From: BP-464 sp045805505
GTDB lineage: Bacteria; Actinomycetota; Thermoleophilia; Solirubrobacterales; Solirubrobacteraceae
Direction of reading: 5' to 3'
Length of the DNA: 64,000 bases
NCBI GenBank assembly: GCA_045805505.1
Contig: JBJMLA010000003.1
Span: 19,188 to 83,187, forward strand
Shown: piece after piece, positions 16,063 to 23,480 of the stretch
Position numbering within the stretch: position 1 is the first letter of the stretch
Layout of the letters: the number at the start of each line of letters is the position of its first letter
Translations under genes and position numbers: made by a program
Notes under the pieces: generated by a model
What the model was told of the DNA's origin: nothing
The model's input: only the letters and a program-made list of their open reading frames with translations
Databases searched by the model: none

Positions 16063-16980
16063 CTACCGGCGTTCCACCCGCGCCCGCTGTGTCCCCACCA
16101 CACTGCAGAGGACCAGGAGTGTGCAGACGATGGCCAGCGGCGTGATGTGCTCGCCCAGGACGAGCGCCGACAGCGTCAGCGTCATCGGCGGTTGCAGCAG
16201 CTGCACCTGACCCGCCTTGGCCACGCCGCCCCGCGCGAGACCGGCGTACCAGGCGAAGAAGCCCAGGAACATCGAGAAGACGCTCAGGTAGGCGAACCCG
16301 AGCAGCGCGTCGCCGCCGATCGGCCCGGACGGAAGGCTCAGGAGCGAGACCGTGACCGTGACCGGCGCGGCGAGCACCAGCGCCCAGCAGATGACCTGCG
16401 GACCGCCGAGCGTGCGCGAGAGCGCGCCGCCCTCGGCATAGCCCAATGCGCAGGCCACGACGGCGAGCAGCAGCTCGAGGTCGGCGATGCCGATCCCGCC
16501 GAGGCCCTGTGAGGCCACGAACGCGAGGACGACGGCGAGCCCACCTCCGGCCGCCGCCCAGAACCGTCCCGACGGCCGCTCACCGGCGCGCAGGACGGCG
16601 AAGACCGCCGTGCTCGCGGGGAGCACGGCGACGATGACCGCGCCGTGCGAGGCCTGGACGTGCTGGAGCGCGAGGGCCGTGAACAGCGGGAAGCCGACGA
16701 TGACCCCGAACGCGACCACGGCGAGCGAGCGCCACTGCGCCACCGTGGGCCGTGGCGCGCGCAGGACGCGCAGCGCGATCACCGCCAGCAGGGCCGCCAC
16801 CACGGCCCGGCCGAAGGCGACGAAGAGCGGATCGAGGTCCGCGAGGGCCAGCCGCGTCGCCGGCAGCGAGAACGAGAAGGTCGCGACGCCCGCGAAGGCC
16901 AGCAGGAGGCCGCTGAGCTCGACTCGACGGGCGTCCGCCGTTACCGTTGCCGCATCGATAACGTTACTCGCTGCTTCCAT
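16063..16980 (-). CDS. EamA/DMT family transporter
   Basis: 305 residues with about ten hydrophobic helices in two EamA repeats (LLLAFAGVATFSFSLPATRL at the start; ALLGFAYLSVFSMFLGFFAW late). Such proteins export amino acids, metabolites or drugs across the plasma membrane; the substrate here is unknown. It is divergent from a MocR regulator with only 17 bp between start codons, so the regulator probably controls it. If so, the substrate may be an amine or amino acid. Confidence 0.88.
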   Translation of the reverse strand: MEAASNVIDAATVTADARRVELSGLLLAFAGVATFSFSLPATRLALADLDPLFVAFGRAVVAALLAVIALRVLRAPRPTVAQWRSLAVVAFGVIVGFPLFTALALQHVQASHGAVIVAVLPASTAVFAVLRAGERPSGRFWAAAGGGLAVVLAFVASQGLGGIGIADLELLLAVVACALGYAEGGALSRTLGGPQVICWALVLAAPVTVTVSLLSLPSGPIGGDALLGFAYLSVFSMFLGFFAWYAGLARGGVAKAGQVQLLQPPMTLTLSALVLGEHITPLAIVCTLLVLCSVVGTQRARVERR

Positions 16981-16997
16981 GCTCTAGAGTAACACTC
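16963..16997. promoter_or_regulatory. Shared promoter/operator of eamA-like and mocR-like genes
   Basis: A 7-bp inverted repeat GTTACTC (16963-16969) and GAGTAAC (16987-16993) with a 17-bp spacer. For the plus strand, TAGAGT (16985-16990) stands 7 nt before the MocR ATG. For the minus strand TACTCT (16986-16991) stands 5 nt before the EamA ATG. The two -10 elements occupy the same base pairs, so both promoters can hardly be used at once. The right repeat arm overlaps both and is a natural MocR binding site. Confidence 0.6.
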
Positions 16998-18386
16998 ATG
17001 TCGGCCGACCGTGTCGTCGTCGCCCTGCGGGACCTGGCTCGGACGCTGCCCGAGAACGCCCGCCTGCCGTCGGTCCGCGAGCTGATGCGCGAGCACGCCG
17101 CGTCGCCCGTCACCGTCCAGCGCGCGATCGCCCAGCTGTCGGCCGAGGGGCTCGTGGTCCCCCGGCCCGGGGCCGGGACGTTCGTCGCTCCTGCTGCCGT
17201 CGCTCCCGGCGGTGGCGAGCCCGACCTCGGCTGGCAGGAGGTGGCGCTCGGCGGCCCGCGGCTCGGCAGCGAGGAGACAGCGGGCCTCGTCGACCTGCTG
17301 GCGCTGACCCCCGAGGGCTCGCTGTCGCTCAGCACCGGCTACCTGGACCCGCCGCTGCAGCCCGCCGCGGCGCTCGCGTCGGCGCTCGCCCGCGCCGGGC
17401 GCCGGCCGGGAGCCTGGGGCCGCACGCCGGTCGAGGGCCTCGATGTCCTGCGGGACTGGTTCGCCGCCGAGATCAGCCCGCGCCACGCCGGCCATGACGT
17501 CGTGATCTGCCCCGGGGGCCAGGCGGCCCTCATCACGGCGGTCCGCGCGCTGGCGCCGCCGGCCGGCGTGGTCCTCGTCGAGTCGCCGACCTACCGCGGC
17601 GCGCTGGCCGCCGTCGCCGCCGCCGGCCTGCGCGCGCTGCCCGTGCCCAGCGATGCGGAGGGCATCCGGCCCGATCACCTCGCCCAGGCGCTGCACCGCA
17701 CGGGCGCGCGCGTCGTCTACCTGCAGCCCCTGTACGCCAACCCGCACGGCGCGACGCTGGCGGCCGACCGGCGCGCCGAGGTGCTCGGCATCGCCGCCCG
17801 CGCCGGCGCGTTCCTCATCGAGGACGACTGGGCCCGCGGGCTGACCATCGACGGCCCCGCCCCGGCGCCGCTGGCCGCCGACGACGTCGACGGCCACGTG
17901 GTCTACGTGCGCTCGCTGAGCAAGACCGCCTCCCCCGGCCTGCGCGTCGCCGCCGTCGCGGCGCGCGGACCCGCCGGGGCCCGCCTGCGCGCCGCGCGTG
18001 TCGTCGAGGACCTGTTCGTCAGCGCGCCGCTGCAGCACGCGGCGCTCGATCTCGTCTCCTCCCCCGTCTGGCGCCGCCACCTCAAAGCGCTGGGTACCGG
18101 GCTGCGCGAGCGTCGCGATGCGCTCGTCGCCGCCGTCCGTCAGCACCTCGGTCCCGAGGCGCTCGACCTCGTGCCCGCGGGCGGCCTGCACCTGTGGGTC
18201 CGCCTGCCCGACGGGACCGACGAGGCCGCACTCGTCGCCGCCGCCGCTCGCGACGGCGTGGTCGTCTCGGCCGGCCGCCCGAGCTTCGCCGCCGAGCCGG
18301 TCGGGCCACACCTGCGCCTGACCTTCGGCGGCGCTCCGCCCGACGTGCTCACCGAGGGCGTCCGCCGCCTCGCCAGGCTCCTCTAG
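16998..18386 (+). CDS. MocR-type regulator (GntR winged helix fused to class I aminotransferase)
   Basis: 462 residues. Winged helix-turn-helix of the GntR family at 1-65 (LPSVRELMREHAASPVTVQR), then a fold type I PLP domain at about 90-460. The PLP lysine is Lys309 in YVRSLSKTASPGLR. The phosphate- and ring-binding features CPGGQAALI, YLQPLYANPHG and IEDDWARG are present. MocR proteins use PLP chemistry to sense a ligand and control a nearby transporter or enzyme gene. The ATG follows a TANNNT element by 7 nt, so the mRNA is probably leaderless. The divergent EamA exporter is the likely target. Confidence 0.9.
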   Translation: MSADRVVVALRDLARTLPENARLPSVRELMREHAASPVTVQRAIAQLSAEGLVVPRPGAGTFVAPAAVAPGGGEPDLGWQEVALGGPRLGSEETAGLVDLLALTPEGSLSLSTGYLDPPLQPAAALASALARAGRRPGAWGRTPVEGLDVLRDWFAAEISPRHAGHDVVICPGGQAALITAVRALAPPAGVVLVESPTYRGALAAVAAAGLRALPVPSDAEGIRPDHLAQALHRTGARVVYLQPLYANPHGATLAADRRAEVLGIAARAGAFLIEDDWARGLTIDGPAPAPLAADDVDGHVVYVRSLSKTASPGLRVAAVAARGPAGARLRAARVVEDLFVSAPLQHAALDLVSSPVWRRHLKALGTGLRERRDALVAAVRQHLGPEALDLVPAGGLHLWVRLPDGTDEAALVAAAARDGVVVSAGRPSFAAEPVGPHLRLTFGGAPPDVLTEGVRRLARLL

Positions 18387-18390
18387 CCCA

Positions 18391-18437
18391 TCGAGTGGAC
18401 ACTTGACGGGCTGCGGTCCCGTCAACTGTCCACTCGA
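18391..18437. terminator. Large 20-bp hairpin between convergent genes (terminator or repeat element)
   Basis: Left arm TCGAGTGGACACTTGACGGG (18391-18410), 7-nt loop, right arm CCCGTCAACTGTCCACTCGA (18418-18437), with a single mismatch. It lies between the ends of two convergent genes, where it could stop transcription from both sides. There is no T-run, so a REP-like element is equally possible. Confidence 0.6.
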
Positions 18438-18467
18438 CGCGAAGGCGCGAGGGCGCGGCGCGGGGCT

Positions 18468-19244
18468 TCAGATGATCACGGGGACGGCGCCACCGTCGAC
18501 CGACCACGCGGCGCCCGAGACGTTGCTCGCCCGCTCCGAGCACAGGAAGGCGATCACGTCGGCGATCTCGCCCGGCTCGCCGAAGCGCCCGATCGGCAGC
18601 TTCGCCCCGGCCTTGGCGATCGCCTCGGCGGCGTTGCCCTCGCCGGCGACCTGCTCGCCGAGCCCGCCCGGCCCGGTCCACATCGCGGTCGTGGCCGGTC
18701 CCGGCGTGACCGCGTTGACGAGCACGCCCTCCTTGGCCCAGCGGTCGGCGAAGACCCGCGACAGCGACAGCTGCGCCGCCTTGGACACCGAGTAGGCGCC
18801 GTTGGTCATGCCCGGGCGCTTGCCCGACGAGGACGAGACGTTGACGATGCGGCCCCAGCCGCGCGCGGCCATCCGCGGCGCCGCGCACTGCATGAGCCGG
18901 AACGGCGCGAGCACGTGCAGCGCCATCTGCGCCTCGAACTCCGCCTCGTCGAGCTCGTCGACCGGCACGTTGCGCGCGATGCCTGCGTTGTTGACCAGCA
19001 CGTCGACGCCGCCCATCTGCTCGGCGCACGTGCCGATGATCCGGTCGGCGGCGTCGGGCGCGGTGACGTCGATGGCCAGGAACTCCCCGCCGCAGCCCTC
19101 CGCGGCCGCCTCGAGCGCCTCGCCGTCGCGCGCGACGAACAGCACGCGAGCACCCTCGGCGCACAGTCGCTGCGCGGTCTCCAGGCCGATCCCCCGGCTG
19201 GCACCGGTGACGACGCAGACCTTGTCCTCGAGCCCCAGGTCCAT
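18468..19244 (-). CDS. SDR family NAD(P)-dependent oxidoreductase
   Basis: 258 residues from the ATG at 19244, chosen because it stands 12 residues before the cofactor motif. Classical short-chain dehydrogenase: TGASRGIG at 13-20, NNAGIA, catalytic Ser in NVSSSSGKR, YSVSK dyad, and a PGPATT segment after it. It should reduce or oxidise a carbonyl/alcohol with NAD(P)(H); the substrate cannot be told. TAGGCT lies 10 nt before the start. The gene follows by 13 bp on the same strand as the kinase-like gene upstream it converges with in layout (19258-19950). Confidence 0.88.
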   Translation of the reverse strand: MDLGLEDKVCVVTGASRGIGLETAQRLCAEGARVLFVARDGEALEAAAEGCGGEFLAIDVTAPDAADRIIGTCAEQMGGVDVLVNNAGIARNVPVDELDEAEFEAQMALHVLAPFRLMQCAAPRMAARGWGRIVNVSSSSGKRPGMTNGAYSVSKAAQLSLSRVFADRWAKEGVLVNAVTPGPATTAMWTGPGGLGEQVAGEGNAAEAIAKAGAKLPIGRFGEPGEIADVIAFLCSERASNVSGAAWSVDGGAVPVII

Positions 19245-19257
19245 ACCGGCGGCGAGC

Positions 19258-19950
19258 CTACCCGGCGTACCTGCGCGCCGCTCGCTCGGCGGAAGCTCCG
19301 TACCCGCCGCCGAAGAGCTCGGCGTGGACCAGCAGCGGCAGCAGCTGGTAGAGGTCGACCCGGTCACGCCAGCCCTCGGCGAGCGGCGCGACCTCCTCAT
19401 AGGCCGCGAGGAACCGCTCGCCCGGCCAGCCGAACAGCCGCAGCATCGCCAGGTCGATCTCGCGGTGCCCGCCGTGCGCCGCCGGGTCGATCAGGTGGTT
19501 GCCGACGATGTTGCCGCCCCACAGGTCGCCGTGCAGGCGCGAGGGCGGCTCGCGCGGTCCGGCCAGATCGGCGATCCGCTCGCAGACGCGCTCGACGCTC
19601 GGCGCGTGACGCACGAGCGGCAGCAGCCGGTGCTGCGCGTAGAAGCTCGGCCAGTCCTCCGACTCGCCGGCCGGGAACTCCGCGGCGGCGATGCGAAACG
19701 GGCCCGGCGCCCCCGGCGGCAGCGCGCCGAACGCCGTGGCGCCCGCCTGGTGCATCCGCGCGACCGTCCGGCCCAGCTCCTCCGGATCGGTCGGCGCCGG
19801 CGCGATCCGCTCGAGCACCAGGCGCTCGTTGGAGGCCTCGAGCACCTGGCGCACCGGAACGCCCGCCTCCCCCAGCCAGCGCAGCCCCGCCGCCTCGGTC
19901 GCGTACTCGCCGGGCAGCGGGACCGGCCGCGACTTGACGAACGGCGTCAA
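19258..19950 (-). CDS. Fructosamine kinase family protein (short N-terminus)
   Basis: 230 residues from a TTG at 19950 that overlaps the phosphatase stop (TTGA). The kinase-like core is clear: FVKSRP (ATP-anchoring Lys), ATEAAGLRWLGEA, LVLERI, the catalytic loop LHGDLWGGN and the metal-binding REIDLAMLRLFG. Family members phosphorylate ketosamines made by protein glycation. Relative to typical members of about 280-290 residues, the N-terminal 40-60 residues with the Gly-rich loop are missing. The frame upstream reads antisense-like shadow sequence, so the short form looks native rather than misannotated. Confidence 0.8.
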   Translation of the reverse strand: MTPFVKSRPVPLPGEYATEAAGLRWLGEAGVPVRQVLEASNERLVLERIAPAPTDPEELGRTVARMHQAGATAFGALPPGAPGPFRIAAAEFPAGESEDWPSFYAQHRLLPLVRHAPSVERVCERIADLAGPREPPSRLHGDLWGGNIVGNHLIDPAAHGGHREIDLAMLRLFGWPGERFLAAYEEVAPLAEGWRDRVDLYQLLPLLVHAELFGGGYGASAERAARRYAG

Positions 19951-20375
19951 GCCACCTCGTCGGCCAGCCGCTCGCAGGCCTCGGTGATCATGTCGAGCAC
20001 GTCCTCGAACCCGTCGGGCCCGCCGTAGTACGGATCGGGCACGTCGGCCTCGTCGAGCATCAGGCGCACCTTGTCGCGGTGCTCGCCGGCGATCGCCAGC
20101 AGGTCCCGCAGATGGCCGCGGTCCATCGCGACCAGCAGGTCGTTGTCGTCGAAGTCCGAGGGCGCGACCTGCTGGGCCGTCCCGTCGAGGACGATCCCCC
20201 GCCGCCGCGCCGCCTCGGCCGACCGCGTGTCGGCCGGCTCGCCGACGTGCCATCCGCCGATGCCCGCGCTGGCGACCTCGATGTCCAGGCCGCGCTCGCG
20301 CGCGATGTGGCGCATGACGCCCTCCGCGGTGGGCGAGCGGCAGATGTTGCCGGAGCAGACGAAGAGGATCCGCAC
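19947..20375 (-). CDS. Low molecular weight protein-tyrosine phosphatase
   Basis: 142 residues. The signature CX5R is C7-SGNIC-R13 followed by SPTAE; the general acid Asp sits in VPDPYYGG. In bacteria these enzymes often dephosphorylate tyrosine kinases that drive capsule and exopolysaccharide export, which fits the polysaccharide genes just beyond 20.8 kb, although no BY-kinase is in the window. The start is GTG at 20375, with TAGCCT (20383-20388) 7 nt before it, so the message is probably leaderless. It overlaps the kinase-like gene by 4 bp. Confidence 0.92.
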   Translation of the reverse strand: MRILFVCSGNICRSPTAEGVMRHIARERGLDIEVASAGIGGWHVGEPADTRSAEAARRRGIVLDGTAQQVAPSDFDDNDLLVAMDRGHLRDLLAIAGEHRDKVRLMLDEADVPDPYYGGPDGFEDVLDMITEACERLADEVA

Positions 20376-20405
20376 CCCGCCGAGGCTAGGCGACGCTGGG
20401 CGCGA

Positions 20406-20762
20406 TCAGCGAGCGAGCAGCGCGCGCACGCGGCTCCCCAGCTCCTGGGGGCTGAACGGCTTGGTCACGTAGTCGTCGGCTCCGCCGGAGAAGCCGTCGT
20501 CGACGTCCTGCTCTCCGGCCCGGGCGGTCAGCATCAGGATGCGCATCCGGGCCGTTGCCGGGTCGGCGCGGAGCGCCCGCATGACCTCGAGGCCGGTCAG
20601 CTTGGGCATCATCACGTCCAGGACGCAGACGCCGGGCATCTCCGCCCGGGCGAGGGCCAATGCGTCCTCGCCGTTCGCCGCCGTGATCACGGTGTGCCCG
20701 TCGCGCTCGAGCCTGGTCCGGATCAGCTCGACGATGTCCTCCTCGTCGTCGGCGACCAGCAC
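20406..20762 (-). CDS. Single-domain response regulator (CheY-like)
   Basis: 118 residues from the first canonical start (GTG 20762). Receiver features: ADDEE acidic pocket, phospho-acceptor Asp49 in VLDVMMP, Thr79 and Lys101 in VTKPFSP. No output domain, so it acts by binding a partner. The canonical start leaves just one residue before the first beta strand. In frame, nine codons upstream, an ATC at 20789 lies exactly 6 nt after TATGCT (20796-20801) and would add IAHAPSPAT. It is divergent from the HEAT-repeat gene, with which it probably works. Confidence 0.85.
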   Translation of the reverse strand: MLVADDEEDIVELIRTRLERDGHTVITAANGEDALALARAEMPGVCVLDVMMPKLTGLEVMRALRADPATARMRILMLTARAGEQDVDDGFSGGADDYVTKPFSPQELGSRVRALLAR

Positions 20763-20795
20763 TGTCGCCGGGGAGGGTGCGTGTGCGATGCGCCG

Positions 20796-20832
20796 AGCAT
20801 ACGGCGCTTGGAGGCGCCGTTAGGGTTCGTCC
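20796..20832. promoter_or_regulatory. Divergent leaderless promoters pointing at AUC codons
   Basis: Minus strand: TATGCT (20796-20801), then 6 nt, then ATC at 20789 in the response-regulator frame. Plus strand: TAGGGT (20821-20826), then 6 nt, then ATC at 20833 in the HEAT-protein frame. Spacing equals that of other leaderless starts here, but neither site has ATG, GTG or TTG. Confidence 0.5.
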
Positions 20833-20880
20833 ATCGAAGTCATCGCCCGGTGGGTCCTTGTTGCGTGCGTCGGCGCGCTC

Positions 20881-22026
20881 GTGCTCACCACGGGGCTGAC
20901 GCTCGCCCTGCGCGTGGGGACCGAGCTGGGACGGCGTCGGTGGCTGCGCTATCGCGACCGGGTCCGCCCCCAGCTCTCGCGGTACGCCGTCGGAGCGGAC
21001 GCGGAGCCGCCGCCCGTTCCGGCCACCCGCTTCGAACGGCGGGGCATGAGGCACCTCGTGCTCGGGATGGCGCCGCATCTCCGGGGCGAGGCGGTGCTGC
21101 GGCTCGCGGGCCTGTTCCGGGACTACGGCCTCGTGTCGACCGCCGAGCACGACCTGACCGCACGGCATCCACGGACGCGCATCCGCGCGGTCGAAGCCCT
21201 TGGCGCGATGGGGGTGTCCGAGGCGGAGCCGTGGCTGCTCGCGGGCCTCGGCGACGACGACCGCCTGATGCGATTTGCCTGTGCGCGCGCGCTCGCCGCC
21301 CTCGGGGCCACCGATTCGCTGGCCCGGGTCGTCGCCGCGCTCGCCGACAGCGAGGCGCAGCTCGGCGCGACGAGCGACATCCTGCTGGCCTTCGGAGCTC
21401 CGGCCACGGACTTCCTCTGCGCCCATGTGCGCGCGGCCCCGACGGAACGAGAGCGCTGGCTCGCGGCACACGCGCTCGGGCAGATGAGAGCGGCCGAGGC
21501 ACTCGAGGATCTCCGCGCCGTTCTGTCCTCGCCCGACCCGGAGCTCGCCGTCCGGGCAGCGCGAGGGCTGGGGCGCATCGGCAGCGCGGAGGCCAGCACC
21601 GATCTCGCCGTCGCCGCGCAGGGTGAGCAGTCGTGGTTCGTCCGCGCGGCGGCGGCGCGCTCGCTCGGCAAGATCGGCGACCCGGATTCCGCGCCGCTGC
21701 TGGTCTCGCTTCTCGCGACGGCCGAGCGCTGGGAGGTGCGCGATGCCGCCGCCGGCGCGCTCGTGGATCTCGGGGACCCCGCGATGGCGATCCTGGTCCA
21801 GGGCCTCGGCGAGATGAGCGATCTCTCCCTCGCCCACTACGCCGGAGCACTCGACGTCGCCGACCTGCTGGGCGCCGTCATCGAGCGTGCCGCGGCGGGC
21901 GAGGCCGGTCCTGACGCGCTCATGCGCCGGGCCTGCGGCGCCGGGGTGCGGGCACGCCTGGAGGAAAAGGCCACAGGCGCAACAGCACCGGCCGCCACCT
22001 ACGCGCGCGCCCTGCTGGTCTCCTGA
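20881..22026 (+). CDS. HEAT-repeat protein with N-terminal membrane anchor
   Basis: 381 residues from the first canonical start (GTG 20881). Several HEAT/PBS-lyase-type helical repeats can be seen from about residue 85 to 330, with recurrent ALGAMG, ALAALG, GLGRIG, SLGKIGD and ALVDLGD turns about 30 residues apart, a scaffold for protein contacts. The GTG cuts a membrane helix: the same frame upstream reads VIARWVLVACVGALVLTTG, so the real start is probably the ATC at 20833. It is coupled to the GT2 gene by TGATG and is likely its membrane partner. Confidence 0.8.
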   Translation: MLTTGLTLALRVGTELGRRRWLRYRDRVRPQLSRYAVGADAEPPPVPATRFERRGMRHLVLGMAPHLRGEAVLRLAGLFRDYGLVSTAEHDLTARHPRTRIRAVEALGAMGVSEAEPWLLAGLGDDDRLMRFACARALAALGATDSLARVVAALADSEAQLGATSDILLAFGAPATDFLCAHVRAAPTERERWLAAHALGQMRAAEALEDLRAVLSSPDPELAVRAARGLGRIGSAEASTDLAVAAQGEQSWFVRAAAARSLGKIGDPDSAPLLVSLLATAERWEVRDAAAGALVDLGDPAMAILVQGLGEMSDLSLAHYAGALDVADLLGAVIERAAAGEAGPDALMRRACGAGVRARLEEKATGATAPAATYARALLVS

Positions 22027-23480
22027 TGCTCAGCGACCTGATTCGCGCGTGTGCGGTCGGCGTCCTCGGCTACTTCGTGCTGCTCGCCGCGTCGTATCTG
22101 ATGGTGACGCTGACGTCCGGGTTGGCGGTTCGCGAGTACTTCCGCAGGCGTTCGGGAGCGACCCTGCGCCGCACCCTGCGGTCACGGATGACGCCGCCCG
22201 TGACGATCTGCGTCCCGGCCTTCGGGGAGGAGGCGACGATCGCCGCATCGATCCGCGCCATGCTCACCGTCACCTTCGGCCACCACGACGTCGTGGTCTG
22301 CAACGACGGGTCCGTCGACCGGACGCTCGAGCGCCTCGTGGAGTCCTTCGACATGCACCGCGTGGACCAGCCCGTCCACCCCGCGATCCCCACGGCGCTC
22401 GTGCGCGGCATCTACCGCTCGCGGTCCCACCCGAACCTCGTCGTGATCGACAAGCTCAACGGGGGCCGTGGGGACGCCCTCAACGCGGCCATCAACGTGG
22501 CCCAGACGCCTCTGATCTGCTGCGTGGACGCCGACTCGATCCTCGACCACGACGCGCTTCTGTCGGCCGTTCAGCCCTTCATCGACCGCCCGGAGGTGAC
22601 GCTCGGAGCCGGCGGGATCATCCGCGTGGCGAACGGGTGCCGGATCGAGGAGGGAAGCGTCGTGAGCACGGGACTGGCGCGCAACCCGCTCGCCCTCCTG
22701 CAGACCGTCGAGTACATGCGCTCGTTCGTCGCCGCCCGCACCGGGTGGAGCGGCATCAACGGCCTCCTCATCATCTCGGGCGCGTTCGGGGTCTTCCGGC
22801 GGGCAGCGGTGGTCGACGTCGGCGGTTTCGCCACGGACTCGATCGGCGAGGACTTCGAGCTCTGCGTCCGCCTGCACAAGCAGGCCAAGGACATGGGCAC
22901 CGGCGGACGGCTCACGTTCATCCCGGATCCCGTGTGCTGGACCGAGGTGCCTGAGCGACTCAAGGACCTCGGCGGCCAGCGCGACCGCTGGCACCGGGGC
23001 CTGATCGACACCCTGTGGCGACACCGCCGCATGATCGGGAACCCGCGCTATGGCGCCATCGGGATGCTCGCCCTGCCGTTCTTCACGCTGTTCGAGTTCC
23101 TCGGCGCGTTCATCGAGCTCGGGGGCTACGCGGTGGTCATCGTCGGGTTGGCCACCGGTGCCGTCGACGGGACGTTCGCACTGCTCTTCTTCGCGGTCGC
23201 GGTGCTCGTGGGGCTCCTGCTCTCGCTGGCGGCGGTCCTCATCGAGGAGCTCGCCTTCAGGCGCTACGCACGGGTCCGGGACCTGTTCGTCATGCTCGCC
23301 GTCGCCGTCGCGGAGAACCTCGGGTACCGCCAGCTGATCCTGGCCTACCGCGTACGCGGCTTCTTCGGCTATCTCCGTGGAAACAAGGGCTGGGGTGAGA
23401 TCCAGCGGGTCGGCTTCGACCCGCCGGAGCTTCCCGGCCTCCCGTCCGTCGTGACATCCGGCGGCGAGGAAGTGCCCTAG
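22026..23480 (+). CDS. Processive-type family 2 glycosyltransferase
   Basis: 484 residues. One N-terminal helix (about 8-30), a GT2 domain (about 58-330), and 3-4 C-terminal helices. Catalytic features: PAFGEE, NDGSVDRT, metal-binding DAD at 168-170, GEDFELCVRLH (general base region) and QRDRWHRG, the QxxRW motif of synthases that elongate beta-linked polymers such as cellulose or poly-GlcNAc. It probably builds and exports a surface polymer. Its translation is coupled to the HEAT protein. Response regulator plus HEAT protein plus GT2 form one module. Confidence 0.88.
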   Translation: MLSDLIRACAVGVLGYFVLLAASYLMVTLTSGLAVREYFRRRSGATLRRTLRSRMTPPVTICVPAFGEEATIAASIRAMLTVTFGHHDVVVCNDGSVDRTLERLVESFDMHRVDQPVHPAIPTALVRGIYRSRSHPNLVVIDKLNGGRGDALNAAINVAQTPLICCVDADSILDHDALLSAVQPFIDRPEVTLGAGGIIRVANGCRIEEGSVVSTGLARNPLALLQTVEYMRSFVAARTGWSGINGLLIISGAFGVFRRAAVVDVGGFATDSIGEDFELCVRLHKQAKDMGTGGRLTFIPDPVCWTEVPERLKDLGGQRDRWHRGLIDTLWRHRRMIGNPRYGAIGMLALPFFTLFEFLGAFIELGGYAVVIVGLATGAVDGTFALLFFAVAVLVGLLLSLAAVLIEELAFRRYARVRDLFVMLAVAVAENLGYRQLILAYRVRGFFGYLRGNKGWGEIQRVGFDPPELPGLPSVVTSGGEEVP

